A stretch of DNA of 5,586 nt, from NCBI GenBank assembly GCA_003229235.1, contig QIIH01000246.1, positions 1 to 5,586 of the forward strand, written 5' to 3'. The notes beneath the pieces are model-generated. The model saw only the letters and a program-made list of their open reading frames with translations, did no database searches and was not told the DNA's origin. Each line of letters begins with the position of its first letter. The stretch's first letter is position 1. Position numbers and translations under genes: made by a program. Positions 1 through 4,428 of this stretch are shown one piece after another. This stretch comes from Flavobacteriales bacterium. GTDB taxonomy: Bacteria; Bacteroidota; Bacteroidia; Flavobacteriales; Flavobacteriaceae.

Positions 1-36
1 GTTTCCAGAAAGATAAATATGAGCCAAATAGTTCAT
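1..36 (-). CDS. acpH: ACP phosphodiesterase (DUF479) family, N-terminal fragment only
   Basis: Only the first 12 codons lie in the window; the gene runs leftward off the edge. Reading the minus strand from the ATG at 36-34 gives MNYLAHIYLSGN. This closely resembles the conserved N-terminus of acyl carrier protein phosphodiesterases (E. coli AcpH begins MNFLAHLHLA), with the M-N-[FY]-L-A-H signature and the His at position 6. Family members hydrolyse the 4'-phosphopantetheine arm from holo-ACP in the cytoplasm, giving apo-ACP. The gene is divergent from glmM, with 71 bp between the two start codons. The identification rests on 12 residues, so a different protein with a similar start cannot be excluded, but the match is specific. 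Bacteroidota members are usually annotated as ACP phosphodiesterase or DUF479 protein, and their activity is rarely tested. Confidence 0.75.
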   Translation of the reverse strand, partial: MNYLAHIYLSGN

Positions 37-41
37 AAGTT

Positions 42-49
42 CGAAAATA
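42..49 (-). promoter_or_regulatory. Candidate -7 element for the ACP phosphodiesterase gene
   Basis: The minus strand reads TATTTTCG, one mismatch from the Bacteroidota -7 consensus TAnnTTTG. It ends only 5 nt before the ATG at 36, which would give a leaderless or nearly leaderless transcript. No good -33 TTTG/TTG is visible at the usual spacing. This is weak evidence. Confidence 0.3.
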
Positions 50-81
50 CAAAAAAGCCTTCTAAAGATTAGGTGGAATTG

Positions 82-89
82 TATCTTTG
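82..89 (+). promoter_or_regulatory. glmM promoter, -7 element
   Basis: TATCTTTG is an exact match to the Bacteroidota -7 consensus TAnnTTTG, within the string ATTGTATCTTTG (78-89). It lies 18 nt upstream of the ATG at 108, so transcription should start near 94-97 and leave a leader of roughly 11-14 nt. No TTG -33 element is visible 17-23 nt upstream, so the call rests on the -7 element. The identical 12-mer recurs at 4300-4311 upstream of the GAF gene. Confidence 0.65.
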
Positions 90-107
90 CGACAAACCTA
101 CGTACCT

Positions 108-1496
108 ATGACATTAATAAAATCAATTTCTGGAATTCGAGGAACCATTGGCGGCGTATCTGGCGAGAACCTAACCCCAGTTGATGCTGTTTTATATGCA
201 GCTGCTTATGGGAGTTGGATAAAGCAACAACGCAACAAAGATGCCTATAAGGTTGTTGTTGGGCGTGATGCGAGAATTTCTGGAGAAATGATTCAGCAAC
301 TAGTGATGCAAACGCTGGTTGGGATGGGTATTAATGTGGTCGATTTAGATTTATCTACCACTCCAACTGTCGAGATAGCAGTACCGTTAGAGCACGCCGA
401 TGGTGGTATCATTATAACTGCGAGCCATAATCCAAAGGAGTGGAATGCTTTAAAATTACTTAATTCAGACGGAGAGTTTTTAAACGGAGCAGAGGGACAG
501 AAGATTTTAGATATAGCAGATTCACAAGATTTTGACTTTGCTCAGGTAGACGATTTAGGGAAAATCACGCTTAATCAAGCGTATTTTGATATTCATATAG
601 ACGAGATTTTAGATTTGCCACTGGTAGATGTTGAAGCGATTAAAAATGCAAAATTCAAAGTAGTTGTCGATGGCGTAAACTCTACTGGAGGAATTGCGAT
701 TCCATTGTTGTTAGAGAGGTTAGGAGTGCAAGCGGTGAAATTGTATTGTGAGCCAACAGGACATTTCCCACACAACCCGGAACCATTAAAAGAACATTTG
801 GGCGATCTAATGGATTTGGTTGTTAAAGAACGCGCCGATTTTGGAATCGTTGTAGATCCCGATGTAGACCGTCTTGCATTTGTCTGCGAAGACGGGAGTA
901 TGTTTGGCGAAGAGTATACATTGGTAGCTGTTGCCGATTATGTACTTAAACACACCCCAGGTAATACGGTGAGCAATATGTCTTCTTCTCGTGCACTTAG
1001 CGATGTTACAGATTGGCATAAGGGTAATTATCAGGCAAGTGCAGTAGGCGAGGTGAATGTAGTTTCACTTATGAAAGAGACTAATGCCGTTATTGGTGGC
1101 GAGGGCAATGGAGGTATTATCTATCCCGAATTACATTATGGTAGAGATAGCCTGGTTGGTGTCGCTTTATTTTTGAGTCATTTAGCCAATCAGAATAAAA
1201 AGGTAAGCGAGCTTCGTGCTAGTTATCCTAGCTATTACGCCAGCAAAAATAAGATTGCTTTAACACCGGCTTTAGATGTGGATGCGATTTTAAAAAACAT
1301 CGCCGAGTCTCATGCAAATGAAAAAGTAAATACGGTAGACGGTGTAAAAATAGACTTCCCAGAAAACTGGGTTCATTTAAGAAAGTCTAATACAGAGCCT
1401 ATTATTAGAATTTACGCAGAGGCTAAGTCGCAAGAAATTGCAGATGCTCTGGCACAACAATTTATCGCGAAGATTAAAAAGATTGCGGGAATTTAA
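108..1496 (+). CDS. glmM: Phosphoglucosamine mutase GlmM
   Basis: A 462-residue cytoplasmic enzyme of the alpha-D-phosphohexomutase superfamily. It is predicted to convert glucosamine-6-phosphate to glucosamine-1-phosphate, which feeds UDP-GlcNAc synthesis for peptidoglycan and lipid A. All four family signatures are present: the phosphoserine loop TASHNP with catalytic Ser106, the metal-binding loop DPDVDR (250-255), the sugar-binding loop GEGNGG (331-336), and the phosphate-binding loop RKSNTEP (425-431) in the C-terminal domain. The length is close to that of E. coli GlmM (445 aa). The ATG at 108 gives the usual start MTLIKSISGIRGTIGG. A longer in-frame TTG start at 87 is rejected because it lies inside the promoter element. 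The RKSNTEP loop replaces the RPSGTEP of proteobacterial GlmM and resembles phosphomannomutase/phosphoglucomutase loops, so substrate choice is not settled by motif alone; Bacteroidota orthologues with this form are normally called GlmM. The gene is monocistronic, with its stop codon overlapping the convergent acyltransferase gene. Confidence 0.88.
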   Translation: MTLIKSISGIRGTIGGVSGENLTPVDAVLYAAAYGSWIKQQRNKDAYKVVVGRDARISGEMIQQLVMQTLVGMGINVVDLDLSTTPTVEIAVPLEHADGGIIITASHNPKEWNALKLLNSDGEFLNGAEGQKILDIADSQDFDFAQVDDLGKITLNQAYFDIHIDEILDLPLVDVEAIKNAKFKVVVDGVNSTGGIAIPLLLERLGVQAVKLYCEPTGHFPHNPEPLKEHLGDLMDLVVKERADFGIVVDPDVDRLAFVCEDGSMFGEEYTLVAVADYVLKHTPGNTVSNMSSSRALSDVTDWHKGNYQASAVGEVNVVSLMKETNAVIGGEGNGGIIYPELHYGRDSLVGVALFLSHLANQNKKVSELRASYPSYYASKNKIALTPALDVDAILKNIAESHANEKVNTVDGVKIDFPENWVHLRKSNTEPIIRIYAEAKSQEIADALAQQFIAKIKKIAGI

Positions 1497-1507
1497 TCTG
1501 TTTTTCT
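1471..1507 (+). terminator. Possible glmM terminator inside the convergent overlap
   Basis: AGATTAAA (1471-1478) and TTTAATCT (1492-1499) form a perfect 8-bp stem with a 13-nt loop. GTTTTTCT (1500-1507) follows immediately on the plus strand. The right arm contains the glmM stop codon. The stem is AT-rich and the loop long, so it would be a weak intrinsic terminator. No T-tract follows on the minus strand, so it would work for glmM only. Confidence 0.35.
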
Positions 1508-2365
1508 ATGCTTCCAACGCCTATGCGTCCATAAGTAGAATTCTGGCTTTTCTTTAATCTGCCCTTCTAAAGCATTTAAAAAACTACGAGTAACGGGATA
1601 TTTGTTGTCGATTCCTTTGGTGTCTAAGGGTACTATTGTCGCCAAATAATGTCCTCTTTTTGGTTTTTCGATATGCAAATACATATTGACGAGTTTTAGC
1701 TTGTTTGCTAAAATCTCACCTCCTACAAATACCGGGACTTCTACACCCATAAAGTTGTCCCAATGCCTCGCCACTACAGGTCTTGGCGTTTGATCACTGA
1801 GCATTAAAGTGATGCTATATGTTTGTTCTTTTGCATCTCTAAAGAGTGTTTTAGCAATCTGCTTGTTCGATATTATCGTGCCGCCAAATCGCTCTCTAAT
1901 TCGTTTAACTAGGGCATCATATCTTTTGTTATCCATAGGCTTGTACACTCCATATCCCTTATGGTCAATACGATCGGTTAAAATACTTGCCCATTCCCAG
2001 CTGGCATAATGCCCACACCAGAGTAGTACGCTTTTACCTTGCTGGTATAACGGATCAAGAATTGAGAGGTTTGTATAAACAAAGCGCTTTTTAACCTCTT
2101 TGGCAGTGATTGAATAACTCTTAATGTTTTCGAGTATAAAGTCACAAAAGTGTTTATAAAAGGCTTTTCTGATTTGCTTAGCTTTTACGTCTGACACTTC
2201 TGGAAATGCCATTTTTATATTGCTAAGAACCACTTTTTTGCGATAGCTAAAAACATAGAATATCGCCCAGTATATCACCGTACTAAAAGTGTATAATAGC
2301 CAAAAGGGTAATATGGAAATTAACCAAATTACTGCTTTAACAATCACAAACAAGAGCTTTTTCAT
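1493..2365 (-). CDS. Lipid A biosynthesis (lauroyl/myristoyl-type) acyltransferase, LpxL/HtrB family
   Basis: A 290-residue inner-membrane protein predicted to transfer a secondary acyl chain onto a lipid A precursor, the donor normally being acyl-ACP. A hydrophobic N-terminal region (about residues 4-38) gives one or two membrane segments. The catalytic HX4E motif is H119-YASW-E124 inside WCGHYASWEWA. The conserved DQTP stretch lies at 191-194, and the family's C-terminal block PEFYLWTHRRWKHR at 274-287. The size matches the family (about 290-310 aa). An in-frame TAA at 2377-2375 lies just upstream of the ATG, so the start is well fixed. It is convergent with glmM (4-nt overlap) and divergent from the rhomboid gene. 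Bacteroidota lipid A is typically penta-acylated and family members there differ in specificity, so I assign no lpxL or lpxM symbol. Acylation of other lipids, such as aminolipids, is a less likely alternative. Confidence 0.85.
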   Translation of the reverse strand: MKKLLFVIVKAVIWLISILPFWLLYTFSTVIYWAIFYVFSYRKKVVLSNIKMAFPEVSDVKAKQIRKAFYKHFCDFILENIKSYSITAKEVKKRFVYTNLSILDPLYQQGKSVLLWCGHYASWEWASILTDRIDHKGYGVYKPMDNKRYDALVKRIRERFGGTIISNKQIAKTLFRDAKEQTYSITLMLSDQTPRPVVARHWDNFMGVEVPVFVGGEILANKLKLVNMYLHIEKPKRGHYLATIVPLDTKGIDNKYPVTRSFLNALEGQIKEKPEFYLWTHRRWKHRKTD

Positions 2366-2379
2366 TGCAAAAGTTTAAA

Positions 2380-2387
2380 CAAAACTA
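2380..2387 (-). promoter_or_regulatory. Acyltransferase promoter, -7 element
   Basis: The minus strand reads TAGTTTTG, an exact match to TAnnTTTG, ending 14 nt before the ATG at 2365. The transcript would have a leader of only about 7-10 nt. No clear -33 TTG is visible upstream; that space is taken by the AT palindrome at 2392-2409. Confidence 0.5.
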
Positions 2388-2391
2388 ACTA

Positions 2392-2409
2392 AAATTAATT
2401 CATTAATTT
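2392..2409. repeat. 18-bp palindrome between divergent acyltransferase and rhomboid promoters
   Basis: AAATTAAT-TC-ATTAATTT is a perfect 8-bp inverted repeat with a 2-nt spacer. It lies just upstream of the acyltransferase -7 element (2387-2380) and overlaps the candidate rhomboid -7 element (2404-2411), which is where an operator controlling both genes would sit. It is entirely A/T apart from the central C, so chance occurrence in AT-rich spacer DNA is a real possibility. Confidence 0.4.
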
Positions 2410-2411
2410 CG
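2404..2411 (+). promoter_or_regulatory. Candidate rhomboid gene -7 element
   Basis: TAATTTCG has one mismatch to TAnnTTTG and ends 20 nt before the ATG at 2432, a spacing like that of glmM (18 nt) and the thioredoxin-like lipoprotein gene (21 nt). No -33 TTG is evident. It overlaps the palindrome at 2392-2409. Confidence 0.35.
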
Positions 2412-2431
2412 TGATAAACTTATAAGATTTA

Positions 2432-3082
2432 ATGGGAAATTTAGATTTTGTTACCCTTGCTATAATTGCAGCCAATGTGTTGTTTTCTTTAAAAGGCTTT
2501 AAAGATTATAAATTCTTTGAAGCCTATCGCTTTAATATTGCCGCAATTAGACGTGGAGAATATATAAGATTCTTAAGTTCTGGCTTTTTGCATGTAAACG
2601 GAACTCATCTGTTTTTTAACATGCTAACCTTTTATTTTTTTGCGGGTTATGTAGTTGGTCAAATGGGAGTGTTGCCTTTTTTGTTACTTTATTTTGCAAG
2701 TTTATTGGGAGGTAATTTTCTTGCATACTATTTTCATAAGGATGAGTATCATTACAACGCAGTTGGAGCCAGTGGTGCTGTAACGGGTGTACTTTATGCA
2801 TTTATACTCTTTTTCCCTACAAGAGATTTATATATTATGTTTATCCCTATTGGGATTGATGCCTGGATTGTTGGAGTTGCCTATTTAGGATTCTCTATTT
2901 ATGGAATGAAAAAACAGTTGGGTAATATTGGTCACGACGCTCATTTTGGAGGGGCTGTAGTAGGTTATGTTTTTACGCTGCTCTATGCGCCTTATCTTAT
3001 GGATGTAAACCAAATATTTGTTATTTTATTAGCTATTCCAATAGTGTTACTATTCGTATTAATTCAGCGAAAGCAATTGTAA
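2432..3082 (+). CDS. Rhomboid family intramembrane serine protease
   Basis: A 216-residue polytopic inner-membrane protein predicted to cleave transmembrane substrates within the bilayer. The rhomboid active site looks complete. The TM2 motif HVNGTHLFFNM supplies His54, His59 and the oxyanion-hole Asn63. GASGA (112-116) carries nucleophile Ser114, and AHFGG (170-174) carries the catalytic His171. Hydrophobic segments lie at about 5-20, 58-78, 82-101, 113-129, 133-157, 172-189 and 193-212, consistent with the six-helix rhomboid core plus one extra helix, here probably C-terminal. There is no large cytoplasmic or periplasmic extra domain. An in-frame TAA at 2423-2425 precedes the ATG, so the start is secure. 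The gene stands alone, divergent from the acyltransferase and convergent with the thioredoxin-like lipoprotein gene. Its substrate cannot be read from the sequence, and I assign no gene symbol because orthology to GlpG is unclear. Confidence 0.92.
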   Translation: MGNLDFVTLAIIAANVLFSLKGFKDYKFFEAYRFNIAAIRRGEYIRFLSSGFLHVNGTHLFFNMLTFYFFAGYVVGQMGVLPFLLLYFASLLGGNFLAYYFHKDEYHYNAVGASGAVTGVLYAFILFFPTRDLYIMFIPIGIDAWIVGVAYLGFSIYGMKKQLGNIGHDAHFGGAVVGYVFTLLYAPYLMDVNQIFVILLAIPIVLLFVLIQRKQL

Positions 3083-3094
3083 TCAAATTACAAT
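3076..3094. terminator. Hairpin at the rhomboid gene end, possible weak bidirectional terminator
   Basis: ATTGTAAT (3076-3083) and ATTACAAT (3087-3094) form a perfect 8-bp stem with a 3-nt CAA loop. The left arm includes the rhomboid stop codon (3080-3082). A second small stem, CAATA/TATTG (3098-3102 and 3105-3109), follows. The convergent genes leave only 39 bp between their stops, so a shared terminator would be expected here. The stems are AT-rich and no clear U-tract follows on either strand, so the call is tentative. Confidence 0.3.
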
Positions 3095-3121
3095 GTCCAA
3101 TAAATATTGTGCTCAATTAAA

Positions 3122-4234
3122 TTATTCAGAAAATAAAGAAGCTAAAGTTTCGTCTAGTTTTTGCCCTCTAAGATTTTTAGCTATAATAATCCCATCCTGA
3201 TCAATTAAAAACGATGCAGGTATAGCTTTTACGTTGTATTGTCTGGCAATAGGGTCTTGCCAAAATTTCAAATTTGAAATTTGTGGCCAAGTTAATCCAT
3301 CGTCTGCAATGGCTTTGATCCATCTTGCTTTACCCTTAGGTTGATCTAAAGAAACTCCAATAATATTAAAACCTCTATCGTGATATTGGTCGTAGGCTCG
3401 TACAAGGTTGGGGTTTTCTATGCGACAAGGTTTACACCATGAAGCCCAAAAATCGATAAGAGTATAAGTGCCCATAGCATCGCTAAGTGACAATTCTTGG
3501 CCATTAGGTGTTGGCGCAGCGAATTCTGGAGCTTGTCCGCCAATATCTGTATTTTTTGTTGCCGCTAAAGAAGCCGTTAATACTTTACCCAAATTGGTTT
3601 GCATTAGTTGTTTATCGGTAGCAGCTATAACTCTTTTGGCCTCTGTGAGAGAAATGTCTTTGGTGTCTAACAACCCAGATAACACCATAATAGTAAATAA
3701 CGAATTAGGATTGCTAGCAATAAATTGCTTTTTAAACCCACGCTCTGTAGTTTGCAATTCTTTATTTTGCTGTTGCAAAATATTAATCATAACCCCGTCC
3801 TGTTCTAATCTAGCTTGGTTGTATGCCGTTGCATTATCTCGCTTTGCTATGGATAAATCTCGCAATTGGCCCATGTATTCATTATACAAATCATTAGACC
3901 TGCTTCCTGTAACTTTAGAAGCCCAAATACTATCTTTATAAACGGTTGCTTTTAATGGGCTTCCTTCCACAAATACAAGTAAGTTGCCTTTTGTACTTGA
4001 AGAGGTTAAAAGTCTTAAGTTTTTGTCTTGAACAGTATTAAGGTCTATAGTGAAGCTGCCGCTTTCTACGATAACTGTATCGAGAACTTGGGGCTGGTTG
4101 TTCATGTCCACTTCTTGCCATAAAAAAGTCTCGCCATCTGCAAAGCCTATGGCTGTTCCCTTAAGCACATTGTTTTCTGGAGAAGAACATGCTAATAAAA
4201 ACACGCTTAAAATAGTAACAATTAAGAATCTCAT
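3122..4234 (-). CDS. TlpA/ResA-type thiol-disulphide lipoprotein with N-terminal DUF4369-like domain
   Basis: A 370-residue envelope protein. Residues 1-15 form a lipoprotein signal peptide ending in the lipobox LLAC, with lipidated Cys16. The mature N-terminus (SSPENN) lacks the acidic cluster of Bacteroidota surface-export signals, so a periplasm-facing anchor is likelier. Residues about 22-130 resemble the beta-rich DUF4369 domain often found in Bacteroidota TlpA-like proteins. Residues about 130-215 are mostly helical. The thioredoxin fold spans about 232-368, with active site W266-C-K-P-C270 and the cis-proline loop KAIPASF (Pro339). The only cysteines are the lipidated one and the two catalytic ones. 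The likely role is reducing or exchanging disulphides in periplasmic proteins, as TlpA and ResA do in cytochrome c maturation; the partner is unknown, and no cytochrome or Dsb gene is nearby. An in-frame TAA at 4249-4247 supports the ATG at 4234. Confidence 0.88.
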   Translation of the reverse strand: MRFLIVTILSVFLLACSSPENNVLKGTAIGFADGETFLWQEVDMNNQPQVLDTVIVESGSFTIDLNTVQDKNLRLLTSSSTKGNLLVFVEGSPLKATVYKDSIWASKVTGSRSNDLYNEYMGQLRDLSIAKRDNATAYNQARLEQDGVMINILQQQNKELQTTERGFKKQFIASNPNSLFTIMVLSGLLDTKDISLTEAKRVIAATDKQLMQTNLGKVLTASLAATKNTDIGGQAPEFAAPTPNGQELSLSDAMGTYTLIDFWASWCKPCRIENPNLVRAYDQYHDRGFNIIGVSLDQPKGKARWIKAIADDGLTWPQISNLKFWQDPIARQYNVKAIPASFLIDQDGIIIAKNLRGQKLDETLASLFSE

Positions 4235-4255
4235 ACGTCTAAAGAATTATTGATG

Positions 4256-4263
4256 CAAATGTA
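4256..4263 (-). promoter_or_regulatory. Thioredoxin-like lipoprotein gene promoter, -7 element
   Basis: The minus strand reads TACATTTG, an exact match to TAnnTTTG, ending 21 nt before the ATG at 4234. A TTTG at 4283-4280 on the same strand could be the -33 element with a 16-nt gap, slightly short of the usual spacing. The leader would be about 14-17 nt. Confidence 0.55.
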
Positions 4264-4272
4264 GTCAAAACA

Positions 4273-4288
4273 AACATTTCAAAATGTT
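4273..4288. repeat. 16-bp palindrome between divergent lipoprotein and GAF gene promoters
   Basis: AACATTT-CA-AAATGTT is a perfect 7-bp inverted repeat with a 2-nt spacer. It covers the candidate -33 TTTG of the lipoprotein gene (4283-4280) and lies 15 bp upstream of the GAF gene -7 element (4304-4311). The position fits an operator acting on both genes, but no regulator is encoded nearby and the repeat is AT-rich. Confidence 0.4.
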
Positions 4289-4303
4289 AAGAATTTATTA
4301 TTG

Positions 4304-4311
4304 TATCTTTG
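4304..4311 (+). promoter_or_regulatory. GAF gene promoter, distal -7 element
   Basis: TATCTTTG is an exact match to TAnnTTTG, set in ATTGTATCTTTG, the same 12-mer found upstream of glmM (78-89). It predicts a start near 4316-4319 and a leader of about 110 nt, much longer than for the other genes here. No good -33 element is seen. Confidence 0.5.
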
Positions 4312-4366
4312 ATTATAGCTATTCAAAAAGCAGGCTAAAAGATTGATTTTTAGTCGTTAAGGTGGG

Positions 4367-4396
4367 TTTGATTAACTTTTTACAACGATAAACTTG
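4367..4396 (+). promoter_or_regulatory. Candidate proximal GAF gene promoter
   Basis: TTTG (4367-4370) as -33 and TAAACTTG (4389-4396) as -7, the latter with one mismatch to TAnnTTTG, are separated by 18 nt, within the Flavobacterium range. The start would fall near 4401-4404, giving a leader of about 25 nt. It may act beside or instead of the distal element. The rest of the leader (4312-4428) shows only a short CTAAAA/TTTTAG inverted repeat (4335-4340, 4348-4353) and no riboswitch I can recognise. Confidence 0.3.
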
Positions 4397-4428
4397 TTAG
4401 GGCAATAGTTCTAAAATAAAATAAAATC

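Noticed and set aside
1..72. Plus-strand open tails: frame 1 to the TAG at 70-72, and frame 3 to the TAA at 36-38, as the C-terminus of an upstream gene
   Set aside because: Both are short and have no recognisable sequence. The minus-strand MNYLAHIYLSGN start covers the same bases and is a specific family match.
593..1019. Minus-strand open frames at 593-775 and 807-1019
   Set aside because: They lie wholly inside glmM, have no family resemblance and low-quality composition, and are shadows of the real gene.
1809..2009. Plus-strand open frame inside the acyltransferase gene
   Set aside because: It is antisense to a gene with intact catalytic motifs and has no recognisable protein features.
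3468..3941. 157-codon plus-strand open frame antisense to the thioredoxin-like lipoprotein
   Set aside because: It is long for a shadow frame, but it has no promoter-like element or domain, is rich in Ser, Cys and Leu as expected from reverse-complement codons, and lies entirely within a well-supported gene.
4050..4253. Plus-strand open frame across the lipoprotein gene's 5' end
   Set aside because: It overlaps the signal peptide and promoter of the lipoprotein gene, has no recognisable features, and is a shadow.
4335..4353. CTAAAA/TTTTAG inverted repeat in the GAF gene leader as an attenuator or riboswitch
   Set aside because: It is only a 6-bp AT-rich stem, with no GC clamp, U-tract or conserved riboswitch core.
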